Assembly (NCBI GenBank): GCA_003339415.1
Contig: PDHQ01000050.1
Location: forward strand, 128,950 to 191,985
Length of the DNA stretch: 63,036 nt
DNA from: Ophiocordyceps camponoti-saundersi (nom. inval.)
Lineage: Eukaryota; Ascomycota; Sordariomycetes; Hypocreales; Ophiocordycipitaceae
Reading direction: 5' to 3'
Shown: one piece after another, positions 10,167 to 19,700 of the stretch
How positions within the stretch are numbered: position 1 is the stretch's first letter
How the letters are laid out: each line of letters begins with the position of its first letter
The notes under the pieces: generated by a model
Databases searched by the model: none
Told to the model about the DNA's origin: nothing
Seen by the model: only the letters and a program-made list of their open reading frames with translations
Translations under genes and position numbers: made by a program

Positions 10167-11714
10167 TCATAAGCCTGCCCCCTTGTGACCCCTGATGCGA
10201 CCGTGCCTCACCACGCCAGTCGTCACGCCCTCCTCTCCCGTCATCCAGCCGGGCATCCGCTCGCCGTCGACGACGCCGGCCTCGACCAACTGCCTGATGC
10301 CGGCGAAGACGTGCGTGCCTTGAAAGGACAGCCGGACAGCCGGGGTCCAGCCGGGGGTGTCCGCCTCGTCGCCGTCTTCATCCTCTATGAGAACCTGCTG
10401 CAGCATGGCATCCATCTTGCTGCGTCTCCGATCCGGTGCCCGTTTACGGGCGGTGTCTCCGTTTTCCTCGGCAGAGGCATCCGCATCCGGGGCCAGACCG
10501 CCGCCGCCGCCATTATCGTCGTCTTCATTAACAGGAAATGGATCCTTCATCAGTATGTCGACCCTCTCGACGCCCTTGCCGTCCGTGACTAAGGCTTCGT
10601 TGGCAAAGCGAGCCTTGGCGACGAGCTTTGCGCGCTTCAGTTCGCGGGAGAGCTCAGACGGCGCAGGCCTCTTTGGAGCCGCGACGCCAACTTTAGAGTC
10701 CGAGAGTAAGGGGCGACGGGGCGGAACGGTGTCGAGAGGTGACTCCTTGACGCGCTCGTCTGCATAGATACTCCAGCCGCCGGCAGCAGCATTTCCTCGA
10801 CCGCCGCCGCGCCTGTCCAGCAGAGCGTACAAGTTGCGACTTGAGAGGTTGATAGACTTCAGGTCGAAGCGTTGCCGGGGCTGCGACAGCGCCTTTGACA
10901 CACCATTGACGATGAGCCCGTGCAAGCTCTTGGACTCGCCGAGGCTAATGGGGCCGGTGGACTGCGAGCGGCTTATGTACAGCGAGGGCGAGCCGTCGGG
11001 AAAGGCGAGGTAGATGGTGCGGGAAGATGCAAAACTGGTGCCTGCGGCAGTAGGATTTTGGGCAGACAGGGCCAGGCTGGTGTTGTAGGGTGAGTCGATG
11101 ACGAAGACGCGCAGTAGCAGGACGGGGAAATCCCTTGGACGATAAAAGTGGTAGTGGGCCTTGACATCGGGGGGGACCTGGTCTTGAAGCTTTTGTAGAA
11201 AGGTCGAAGGGTGGAAGCGAGGGATCGTCAGGCTTCGCTTATCGGGTCTGGGCGGCTGCTTCTCATCGACCGCGTCGGTTGAGGGAAGCTTGAGGGGAAG
11301 GATGGCGTAGGCGGACCATATATGCGACGTGGGATGCTCTTCAAGGTCGGCGCAGTCGATCATGGCCAGCTGATACAGCGTCAGGCCATGGCGCCAGTCT
11401 CCTTCGAGGATCCGGCTAACGACGTCATGCTTGGAGCCCTTCTGAGATTGCATATCGCGATATAGGTCGCGCAACTCGGTGATTGAGTGGCAGGGAGGAT
11501 AGAGGTGATCGGGGTCATCTTCATCCGCGTCGGCTTCGCGTACGAGATAAGGCGCCGCGTTGGGAAGGTTCTCATCTTCAAGCCAGTCGAGGGCGATGGA
11601 AAGAAGCGCTTCGCGTGAGAGCCGGCTCAGACTTTTGACAACGGCCCGATTGGTCGACTCGACTCGGAGCGAGGACGGCAGCCGGGCCTTTGTGGGGACG
11701 GAGAGGCGCGCCAT
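10167..11714 (-). CDS. CHL4: Chl4/CENP-N (Mis15)-family kinetochore protein
   Basis: Inner-kinetochore (CCAN/Ctf19 complex) subunit of the Chl4/Mis15/CENP-N family, which binds centromeric nucleosomes and links them to the outer kinetochore. Single exon, 515 aa. The N-terminal block (LPSSLRVESTNRAVVKSLSR then ALLSIALDWLEDE) is the family signature of the helical domain; a PRDFPVLLLRVFVIDSPY strand region and a C-terminal block with LSFQGTHVFAGIRQLVEAG follow. A Lys/Arg- and Asp-rich linker (about 340-430) separates them. The start ATG is followed directly by the conserved region. Identification rests on these recalled signatures rather than a search. Confidence 0.85.
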   Translation of the reverse strand: MARLSVPTKARLPSSLRVESTNRAVVKSLSRLSREALLSIALDWLEDENLPNAAPYLVREADADEDDPDHLYPPCHSITELRDLYRDMQSQKGSKHDVVSRILEGDWRHGLTLYQLAMIDCADLEEHPTSHIWSAYAILPLKLPSTDAVDEKQPPRPDKRSLTIPRFHPSTFLQKLQDQVPPDVKAHYHFYRPRDFPVLLLRVFVIDSPYNTSLALSAQNPTAAGTSFASSRTIYLAFPDGSPSLYISRSQSTGPISLGESKSLHGLIVNGVSKALSQPRQRFDLKSINLSSRNLYALLDRRGGGRGNAAAGGWSIYADERVKESPLDTVPPRRPLLSDSKVGVAAPKRPAPSELSRELKRAKLVAKARFANEALVTDGKGVERVDILMKDPFPVNEDDDNGGGGGLAPDADASAEENGDTARKRAPDRRRSKMDAMLQQVLIEDEDGDEADTPGWTPAVRLSFQGTHVFAGIRQLVEAGVVDGERMPGWMTGEEGVTTGVVRHGRIRGHKGAGL

Positions 11715-12008
11715 CAGCTTCTTGGCCCGGTCAGTTGATCATCCTGATCGGCGTTGACGCGATGTGGGTGGTGGTGGTGGTGGTGATGTTGTTTTTGTGG
11801 GTGATGTATGACTAAGCACCCGTAGATGATAGAAGAGGCCGTTAATTCCGTGGAGAGCTGGCAACCCGTAGCCGGACACAGAGGGTAAAAAGGAAGAAGT
11901 CATTTCATACAATAACATGCTACGGCATAGTCAGTATATGGTAGACACGTACAGCTTATATTCCTGGCCCTGACTTTGCAAGAAGAGGGGCGAGACAGAC
12001 ATCATCTA
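11715..12008. other. Spacer between CHL4 and TFB4
   Basis: This 294-bp stretch holds the CHL4 promoter and the TFB4 3' end; both genes run on the minus strand. A GGT/GTG-rich patch lies at 11765-11800. Nothing else is seen. Confidence 0.6.
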
Positions 12009-13094
12009 TCACGGCGAGACGGTGACCGTCGCGCTGCCCGTCTCCTCGCGGCCGCTGCCTGTGCCAGTATCCGCCGTCTTTTTCCTCTTCTTTTTCCTCT
12101 TAGGCAGGACGGCGGGCTTTTCGCCGTTTGTTCCGAGCTCAAGCTTGGTACCACAAGTTAGGCACTCTAACCCAAGCGGGGGCTCGCAGAAGGTGGTGAG
12201 ACAGATGGTGCACAGGAGGCCTTTGTCTAGGACCTTGTTATGACATGTGCAGGCGGCGCGAGAATCTATCTTGTAGTGATTCGGCGTGAAGAGCAGCTTC
12301 CGGGCCTCAGTGTCGGCGATGAAGCCAAACATTAGGTAGCTCAGAAGTCCCTGGGGTTTGGACGCGGCCAAAAAATGGCCATCAGTGGTAAAGCAGGCTT
12401 GCTGCAAAAATGTAGCTTCACCGGCTAGGGACAGTGTGTCGATAGTGACCTGGACGCGGGCGGCGGCGTTGGCGGCGTTCATGGTGGAGATGTACTCGGA
12501 AGGGTCCGAGTCGGAGACGGAGATGACCAGGATGCGGCTTTTGATGGGCTGAGGGGTGTTGGCGTGTGCCTTGGCGCGGTAGGCCATGCTGCTGGCGTTG
12601 GAGCCGAGAGCATCGGCAGTCTTGTTCAAGTAGCAAAGCGCGAGCTTGAGAGCACCGGCCAAGCGTGTCGTCCACGCATCGAGATCCTGCGTAGTCGTCT
12701 CGTTGATGAGAGTTTCGAGTGAGGTCATGACCGTTGTCTCAATATTGCCGAATTGGTGATACGTGCTGGCCGTCGACGGCGGCGGTGGCGGCAGGGCATC
12801 GCTCATGGGAACATCACCAGAGCCGTCTGTCAATCGTGGAGGCGGCGGCGGCGGCGGGTAGAGCCAGACGGCGCGTTTGACATGGGCGGCGACAACAGCG
12901 GCCTGGTTGGCGCTGCTGCAGGCGAGATGTGCATTAACGAAGACGAGGAGGTCAGCGACGGCGTTGCCAAGGGGAAGCCTATCGTCGAGGTCGGCCCAGG
13001 CGTGCGGATTAGTGTCGAGAACGACAGCGAGGAGAGATGGCTTCTCGTCGGTTGCGGCGACCTCGTAGCGGTCTGAGACGTCGACGGCGTCCAT
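12009..13094 (-). CDS. TFB4: TFIIH core subunit Tfb4/p34
   Basis: p34/Tfb4 subunit of TFIIH, acting in RNA polymerase II initiation and nucleotide-excision repair and partnering Ssl1/p44. Single exon, 361 aa. The vWA-like fold starts at SLLAVVLDTNPHAW and includes IKSRILVISVSDSDPSEYI and VQVTIDTLSLAGEATFLQQA. The C-terminal zinc site uses paired cysteines (ACTCHNK, LLCTICLTTFC, LECLTCGTKLEL), followed by a Lys/Arg-rich tail (KRKKKRKK). A Pro-rich insertion (WLYPPPPPPPRL to DALPPPPPST, about residues 77-108) interrupts the vWA domain, a common variable loop in filamentous fungi. Start choice is clear. Confidence 0.94.
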   Translation of the reverse strand: MDAVDVSDRYEVAATDEKPSLLAVVLDTNPHAWADLDDRLPLGNAVADLLVFVNAHLACSSANQAAVVAAHVKRAVWLYPPPPPPPRLTDGSGDVPMSDALPPPPPSTASTYHQFGNIETTVMTSLETLINETTTQDLDAWTTRLAGALKLALCYLNKTADALGSNASSMAYRAKAHANTPQPIKSRILVISVSDSDPSEYISTMNAANAAARVQVTIDTLSLAGEATFLQQACFTTDGHFLAASKPQGLLSYLMFGFIADTEARKLLFTPNHYKIDSRAACTCHNKVLDKGLLCTICLTTFCEPPLGLECLTCGTKLELGTNGEKPAVLPKRKKKRKKTADTGTGSGREETGSATVTVSP

Positions 13095-13716
13095 GAGGCT
13101 GTGGCTCTGTCATGAGGTAGTGTGTCTTGGCCCTTGGATGGTTGTCCAAGGAAGCTCTCTGTCAGAAGCCCGGAGGTGTTGGAATGGATAAACCATTCTC
13201 CATTGCACCAAAAGTTGGGGTACCCCATTAAGTGCTTTGATTTGGGCTTATTCAGCCATATGCCTTACCGGGAAGCTGTGGGGGGCTGCAAGGCTTATGG
13301 TTATCGTTACCCTTGCACGAGTGTTTGTTAGACATGCATTTATATTTAAATACACATTTTTTTCACAATACTATGATAAACACAAGCCATACAGCATTGA
13401 CAAGACCTGCGCAGTGTGCTAGATCAACAGCTAGATGTAGTATTGCAATTTGCACTATCCTTGCAACCTAGCCACTACTCTTGCAGACTGCACTAGTCTT
13501 GTAGAAATATAGAGCGCTGATTGGCTGAGCTAGCTGGCATTCCACTCGTCTGATTGGTGGGATTCTTCTGGGGGATCCTCTCAATTATCACTTTCGGCTA
13601 CCTATGAATATTTCCATTGTACCGGCGCCTGGCCACGTGTACCCTCCACTCCTTGTGCCTTTGCGCCATTATACCCTCCAAGAGCTCCGCCCCTATTCTC
13701 TCTGGCGTTAAACAGA

Positions 13717-13751
<35 letters not shown>

Positions 13752-14027
13752 CTTGAGCCCCTGTGCCACTTCTTGTGTCCAGAGGTAGGTAGAGGCCATC
13801 TTCATCGTCGGCAACTAAAACAAGCACCAACCCATCCGTCCTACCCTACAATTCAACAACGAAGCACAAGGCGCGTGACTGACAACGTCGGGATTTGCAT
13901 GTGTCGCCTCATCTCTATAGCTCATGGACAACGCCGCAAACAAACATCAATATCAAACGAACATGACAGTCTCTGCAATGAACCTGAACATGCCCGTAAT
14001 CTACCATCAGTTCGCCCCTTTTCCGTC
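13095..14027. other. Spacer with CA microsatellite
   Basis: Promoter side of TFB4 and 3' side of the TrpRS gene. It contains an AT-rich patch (13330-13460) and a CA repeat of about 16 units (13716-13748). Open frames across it (13617-14192) are driven by the repeat and by antisense of the TrpRS 3' end. No gene seen. Confidence 0.65.
13716..13748. repeat. (CA)n microsatellite
   Basis: An uninterrupted CA dinucleotide run of about 33 nt in a spacer. Confidence 0.95.
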
Positions 14028-15818
14028 TCACGATCCAGCATCCGCCGACTTCTCCTTGGCCTTCTCAGCCTTCTTCTGCGCAATCTGCTGCTCCTTCAGC
14101 AACTTCTTCAGTTGGTTCTTGGACTGCTTCCCTTCCGCGGCCGCGCCGCCGTCGGTCTTGCCCTGCCCACCACCGGCGACCGGCACCACTAAGTCGGCCC
14201 TCGGCACTTTGGAGTTCCCCAACCACTCTAGCGGCCGCTTCGCCATGAACCCGTCCACCGTCTTGTCCGTCACTTGAGACCGTCGCTCCTGGAAGCCGAC
14301 GACGTACCGCTCCAGATGGTCGATGCATATGGCTTTGAGCTGTTGATGCGTCAGTGCTTGCTGGTCGTCACCGCTCCAGTCTCGTCTTACCTCGCCTGTG
14401 AGAAGCTTGCCGCTGTTATAGTCGGCCTTGATTTGGGCCAGCTCCTGATGTGCCGTTAGAATCCTGATTCATAGGTGGCAAAGAGTTGCCTCGCATACCT
14501 CATCGCTTTCCAGGAAGAATTGAAGATACTGGTAGGCCACGTCTACGTCGGCGTTGCCTCCCTTTTCCCGGTGCTCCTCGACCGTCTCCCGGCCGCCGGA
14601 GAAGGCGTACCTATGCAAGCTGCGTCAGTCTTTCCCGGCCCTCGAGATTCTCACTTCCTTGGTTCCCAACTTACTTGTTGATCTTGGTTTTGATCTGCTT
14701 AGGCGTATCTTTCAGGAAGATAGCCGACGTGTCGTCGCTAGCCGACATCTTGGACCCCGGCCCCTGAAGTGCATCCAAGAAGCGCATGTGAATCAGGGAC
14801 GGCTTCGCCAGTCGCAAACCAGCGGCACAGTCTCGCGTCAGACGGAAGTAAGGATCCTGGTCGATGGCGCAAGGTATCAGGCAAGGAATCGACGCCGTCT
14901 TGGACTCATCATAGCCGAAGATGTGAGGAAAAGACGAGGCAAAGGAAGTGGCCCCCTGAATGCTGGCGAAGTGAATCTTTCCGATATTGGAGCTGCCGTC
15001 GAAGCCAAAGATGGCCTTGACGGTATTGTACGTGACCCTCTTGGCGAAGCGAACCACGTTCCGGTAGAAAGCCCCTCCGACGTATTCGAAGTCGGAGAAG
15101 ATAAATGTCTTTTTCGGGTCGAAGCCGATGGCGATGATGTCCATGGCGTTTGTCCGACTATAGCCCATCACCTCCTCCACAGTCTTCTTCTCCGAGAACA
15201 GGTATTTTTCATCTGAGCAATCGCGTCAGCGGGACTTCAGTTGTACGAGCCGATGGTACTGACCGTCCGTCAACATGATGATCAGGGGAACATCGAGGAC
15301 ATCCTGTAGCCATCTGAAAGGATATGTAAGCCGGTCGGACATGATATTGAAGCAAAAGAGAAAAGGCAAAGGTCACCTACTTGACAAAGTCAAAGACCTG
15401 CGTGTGGCCGATGTGCATGCTATCACTGCTCGGCCCTCGCCCGGTATATAGAAAAAAGGGCTCATTCTGCAAAAAAGGTCAGACCCCAATCCATAAGCCG
15501 CCTCTCCCTTGTCGCACCACAATCCCATAGACGGACCTTTTCATACCGGTCGAGGATGAGCGACAGGTCGCGGTGGCTAAAGACAATCTGCCGGCGCATG
15601 AACCGATGAGGCTTGTGACCCGTCACCCGCTCGAAGCGCTCCAGAAGCGCGTCGTCGATCAGGCTGGTGCCGAACTCGTCCACCAGCTTGCGATAGTCGA
15701 TGGCCTTGACTTTGCCGTCCTCGCCCACCTCACCCGACACGCTCCACGGGTTGACATCTTGCTGCTTCGAGCCCTGCTCCTCGGGAGGAACGGCGCTGGA
15801 TTCGGGCAGAGAAGCCAT
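14028..15818 (-). CDS. WRS1: Cytoplasmic tryptophanyl-tRNA synthetase
   Basis: Class I aminoacyl-tRNA synthetase charging tRNA-Trp. Seven exons: 15537-15818, 15381-15466, 15264-15313, 14675-15212, 14499-14610, 14391-14444 and 14028-14339 (477 aa). The ATP-binding HIGH motif appears as MHIGHTQ and the KMSKS loop as KMSAS, as in eukaryotic cytosolic TrpRS. The conserved block [16 protein letters not shown] spans an intron, and [17 protein letters not shown] ends exactly at the next. The last exon adds a Lys/Gln-rich tail ([20 protein letters not shown]), typical of fungal enzymes. The ATG at 15818 (MASLPESSA) is the first in frame. It diverges from SDO1, pairing two translation genes on one 330-bp promoter. 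Confidence 0.96.
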
Positions 15819-16150
15819 GAAGCTCAAGTTCGGGTTTGAGTTCGACGTTCGCCCGAGTCAGGGTCCAATTGGACTGAACCTTGAGGTCGAAAGTGCCGCC
15901 GTTTGCTTCTTACGAGGTGTCCAGAGAATATCCGTAAAAGCCCCAAATAATCCGGGGCGCAGTTGATAAGTGGTTGTGTCAATAGCTATGACTCAGTAGC
16001 ATATTTGTACAACATTCAAGGTAGGATTTAATCCACCACTTATAAGGCCGGGACGGAAAGTCTCAAATCTCGACCCAACTTCACTCAGTCAGACGTCACC
16101 CTCCCACTCTCTCCCCTCTCCAAACAAAGCCGCCCAATCACGATGCCATC
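15819..16150. promoter_or_regulatory. Divergent promoter of WRS1 and SDO1
   Basis: A 332-bp spacer between two divergent translation-related genes. A pyrimidine-rich tract (16084-16130) precedes the SDO1 ATG, as is common before highly expressed fungal genes. No factor site is assigned. Confidence 0.5.
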
Positions 16151-17074
16151 ATGTCGCGCCAAATCAACCAGCCCTCCAACCAAATCAAGCTCACCAACGT
16201 TTCACTCGTCAGGCTGAAGAAGGGCAAGAAACGGTTCGAAATCGCCTGCTACAAGAACAAAGTACTCGAATGGCGGTCCGGCATCGAGACGGACTTGGAC
16301 AACGTGCTCCAGATCCCAAACGTATTCATCAACGTGTCAAAGGGTCAGACGGCGCCCAAGGAGGAGCTGGAAAAGGCTTTCGGAAAGGGCAAGCCCACGG
16401 CCGACATCGTCCTCGAGATTCTCAACAAGGGCGAACTGCAAGTCGGCGATAAGGAGCGCGCCGCTCAGCTGGAGCGCGTCCATAATGAGGTACTCGCCAT
16501 CGTCGCCAGCAAGCTCGTCGACCCTCGCACGAAGCGCGTCTACACCTCTGGCATCATCGAAAAGGCCCTCGACATGCTGAGCTCCCAGGCCCATGCCAGC
16601 CCCGAAAAGAGCTCCGGCGCTGCCGACGCCGAAGCTGGCGCTGAGGCGAAGCCGCGGTCCAAGGACCACAGCTGGACCGGCGTCGTCACCACAAAAAGCG
16701 CCAAGAGCCAGGCTCTGGACGCCATCAAGGCTCTCATCGCCAACCAACCCATACCCGTTGCCCGAGCTCGTATGAAGTTGCGCGTATCATGCGCCACTAG
16801 CGTTCTCAAGCAGGCCGTCAAGTCCGCAGGCACCGGCAAAGGGGCTGCCAAGGACGACGGTGGCGAGCAGAAGGCGGCCGGAACGGTCAAGGACAGGATA
16901 ATCTCCTACTTCGAGCAGGTGGAGAGCCAAGATGTCGTGGGTAGCGAATGGGAGGCCGTTGGCTTCGTAGAGCCCGGGGCTTTCAAGGGCATGTCAGATG
17001 TCATCGCCAACGAGACCAAGGGTCAGGGCCGAGTAGAGGTCTTGGACATGGCAGTCACGCATCAAGAGGTATAA
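16151..17074 (+). CDS. SDO1: Ribosome maturation factor Sdo1/SBDS
   Basis: SBDS family protein; with the GTPase Efl1 it releases Tif6/eIF6 from pre-60S subunits so that they can join 40S. Single exon, 307 aa. Domain I (NQIKLTNVSLVRLKKGKKRFEI then YKNKVLEWRSGIETDLDNVL) carries the FYSH fold; PTADIVLEILNKGELQVGDKER and RTKRVYTSGIIEKAL form domain II. An Ala/Glu/Lys-rich insertion (about residues 147-185) precedes the LIANQPIPVARARMKLRV block of domain III, making it longer than yeast Sdo1 (250 aa). Its stop is 131 bp from that of the convergent RPS18 gene. Confidence 0.95.
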   Translation: MSRQINQPSNQIKLTNVSLVRLKKGKKRFEIACYKNKVLEWRSGIETDLDNVLQIPNVFINVSKGQTAPKEELEKAFGKGKPTADIVLEILNKGELQVGDKERAAQLERVHNEVLAIVASKLVDPRTKRVYTSGIIEKALDMLSSQAHASPEKSSGAADAEAGAEAKPRSKDHSWTGVVTTKSAKSQALDAIKALIANQPIPVARARMKLRVSCATSVLKQAVKSAGTGKGAAKDDGGEQKAAGTVKDRIISYFEQVESQDVVGSEWEAVGFVEPGAFKGMSDVIANETKGQGRVEVLDMAVTHQEV

Positions 17075-17205
17075 TAAAAAATGATGAAGCAGACCCTCCA
17101 GCCTTGAGATGTAATAGTCGGGTTTCTGCTGTGCCCTTAGGAAACAGTGATCCCATCTGCAAACCCAAACCGTGGCGCCTGCCCACAAGCGAGCACCGTA
17201 ACCAT

Positions 17206-17816
17206 TTAACCACCCTTCTTCTTGGAGACACCGACAGTCCGGCCACGGCGGCCAGTAGTCTTGGTGTGCTGGCCACGGACGCGAAGACCCCAGTAGTGAC
17301 GGAGACCGCGATGAGCGCGCATCTTCTTCAGTCGCTCAAGATCCTCACGCAGTTTGGAGTCGACGCCGTTGGCCAGAATCTGCGAGTCCTTGCCGTCGAC
17401 GATATCGCGCTGTCGGTTGAGGAACCAGGCCGGGATCTTGTACTGGGTTGGGTTCTGGATGATGGTGACGATGCGCTCAAGCTCTTCGGTGGTGAGTTCG
17501 CCGGCTCTGTGTCGCCACCACCCCTCCGTATTCAGCAATCTTGTCTTTTTTTGTACATACACACTCCAAGTGGTTGCATACCGCTTGTTCAAATCGACAT
17601 CGGCCTTTTTGCAGACCAAGTTGGAGTATCGGCGACCGACGCCCTTGATCTTGGTCAGGGCGTACATGACTTTTTGCTTGCCGTCGACATTGGTGTTGAG
17701 GAGACGCAAGATCTGGAATCGTGAGTTGGTCGCGCCGCCATAATCGTCCGAGGAAGAGGATGATTGCAAAGACTCACGAACTGAAAGTTCGTCTTCTCTC
17801 CCGAGACGAGCGACAT
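17206..17816 (-). CDS. RPS18: 40S ribosomal protein S18 (uS13)
   Basis: Small-subunit head protein at the inter-subunit bridge. Three exons: 17778-17816, 17582-17712 and 17206-17506, giving 156 aa, the usual length. Exon 1 encodes only [13 protein letters not shown]; exon 2 starts [19 protein letters not shown] and ends in VDLNKR; exon 3 continues [13 protein letters not shown] to the C-terminal [20 protein letters not shown]. Intron 2 is 75 nt and stop-free in frame, so unspliced reading inserts 25 residues after LNKR. Early short introns are typical of fungal ribosomal-protein genes. Confidence 0.97.
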
Positions 17817-18935
17817 GTTGGGCAACGTGAGGCGCTCACTCGTTGCCGTCGATGGACTTCGTGCGGAAGAGATTGGTCAAGGGATTTTTTTCGCGGCGCT
17901 CGCTACTGGCGTGGAAATTCGAGCTGTGGGGGCATGGTAGGGCAAGGCAAGACGCCGACATCACGTGCACGCTTCCGTGACCCGGCTGACATCTGCGGAG
18001 GACGGGCTAACGTTAGCCCGATAGATAGGAATCGCGGCGCTTTGAGAATTTGGGAGGCAAATATTTGCTGACGATCCAACATCTAACCGAATACCCCCAA
18101 TAAGCGAACTCCGTGCCTGCAATCGATCGAATCAACGTTGTCACTTCAAATGTCAATGGCTTAAGAGGTTTCGCTCTACCGTCCCGGTCGACTAATCGCC
18201 GTCTCAATTGAGCCCACGGTAGATACCTCGGCAAGGCCTGCACAGAAGGCTCCGAGACGTCCTCAAGCATGATGGCTGATGGAAGATGATCCGCGCCACG
18301 GCAACTCTCGTTGAATCTCCACCGTCTGATCCCAATGCTCGGCCAGTCTCCACGCATCGAGGGCTGACCTAGAGCCGGGTGTCCCTGCCTTCGCACGAAC
18401 ACAAGACAAGAGTGAACCACGGCAACGCCATTTGAGTGCGAAACCTCCAGGGACAAGACCCGCATGGAGGCTTTCGTAATTTTCCTGTTGCTACATAATA
18501 CGTATGTATGTAAGCATAGTCTCCTTCGTTACGGCTCCATTCCAGACGAATATGCACATGGAGAGGAGATTCCGGGCGACGGGGGCAAAAGCTGGTAATT
18601 ATGCTCGCTGTAGGTAAGAAGAGTATAGTACAAACAAGCAGAAAAAGACCCAGGTCTGCCGGCGCGATGCCGCGAAAACAGAGGATTTTAACGCTAAACA
18701 AATATGAACAGGACTTTTCTCTTTGGTGTGAAGAACAGAATCCCGTTGGACCGACTCTGGGCACGGGATTACTGTACGACAAGAAATGGCGACGTCGTTT
18801 TCCGCCGCTTTGGCGTTAGTTCGAGACGTAATTGCCTCTTTCAGCTGCCGAAGCCAATCAGACGCTTTCTTCGTTGATGCATATGCGCTTATCCGCATTC
18901 GTCCGACGCGGGAGGGGAAATCACTGATGGAGCCT

Positions 18936-18966
<31 letters not shown>

Positions 18967-19099
18967 GGGAAAGGGCGGAAGGGGGGGGGGGGGGGGGACG
19001 GGCCCCGCGAAGGGGGGGGGGGGGGGGAAAAAANNNNNNNNNNATGTGGCGCTGTTGTTTTCGTGGGTTTTGGTTTTTTTTTTTTTTTTGTTGTTTTTT

Positions 19100-19130
<31 letters not shown>

Positions 19131-19229
19131 GAGGAGGAAAAGGCAGCAGGGACAAGAGGTAGGAGACGGTCCCAACGAAGGTGACGGATGGGGAGAAAAA
19201 AAATGTGTGATAAGAATTCGATTTATTCT
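17817..19229. other. Spacer with assembly gap and G tracts
   Basis: RPS18 promoter (with a CACGTG at about 17964 and an inverted repeat GGGCTAACGTTAGCCC at about 18005-18020), then about 800 bp with no gene seen, then a G-rich low-complexity zone holding 10 N. Frames through the homopolymers are spurious. Confidence 0.6.
19034..19043. other. Assembly gap (10 N)
   Basis: Ten N flanked by G tracts (18946-18969, 18981-18997, about 19012-19027 and 19110-19131) and a T tract (19073-19109). The true length of the missing sequence is unknown. Confidence 0.98.
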
Positions 19230-19700
19230 TTATTGTTCTCTCGGGTCCGGCTCGGGATCGGTCGGCGTCGTCTCGGCCGATTGAAGAGCGACAAAATCAC
19301 CGTCAACGCTCGGTGTCCGAGTGCAACAAGGGCTGATACCGCAGAAGCTGAGGCTCTCTATTTGGTCCGGGTCGGTGGCGCCAAAGGTCATGGTGAAGTG
19401 GCTCAGCATCTCCTGATGCTGGAGGTTCTGGGCTGTGAGCGGACGCAGGCTGGGATGTATCTTGCGGCCCCTCCTCCGAGTCCGAGGCATCCGAGGTTCC
19501 CTCCGTCGGTCATCGTCGCGATCGGAGCGGGCGCCGAAGTTGTTGAAGACGCGGGCGAAGGTGGAAGGCGGTGACGTAGTCTTGACTATCGTCGTCATGT
19601 CACTCGTCGTCGTTCCCGCCGGGACGCTCCTCGATGAGGTATCGGAGCCGGAGGAGTCGTTCTTGTGAAGGACGCGGCGTATGCGATCTCGTATCGCCAT
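19230..19700 (-). CDS. Small conserved-looking fungal protein of unknown function
   Basis: 156 aa, single exon, function not recognised. The start is the ATG at 19700 (MAIRDRIRRVLHKNDSS); upstream frame is low-complexity UTR. The basic N-terminus resembles an amphipathic helix. A Ser/Thr-rich stretch follows, then a Lys/Arg cluster (RTRRRGRKIHPS) and a compact segment HPSLRPLTAQNLQHQEMLS followed by HFTMTFG, which reads like a conserved core. No signal peptide or membrane segment. It sits alone in a gene-poor zone between the gap and a long spacer. A chance frame is less likely given the non-repetitive core, but expression evidence is lacking. Confidence 0.6.
   Translation of the reverse strand: MAIRDRIRRVLHKNDSSGSDTSSRSVPAGTTTSDMTTIVKTTSPPSTFARVFNNFGARSDRDDDRRREPRMPRTRRRGRKIHPSLRPLTAQNLQHQEMLSHFTMTFGATDPDQIESLSFCGISPCCTRTPSVDGDFVALQSAETTPTDPEPDPREQ

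Noticed and set aside
18128..18213. Peptide RINVVTSNVNGLRG resembling the start of AP-endonuclease/LINE endonuclease domains
   Set aside because: The similarity covers about a dozen residues and a stop follows; no further endonuclease motif is visible downstream. Too little for a pseudogene call.
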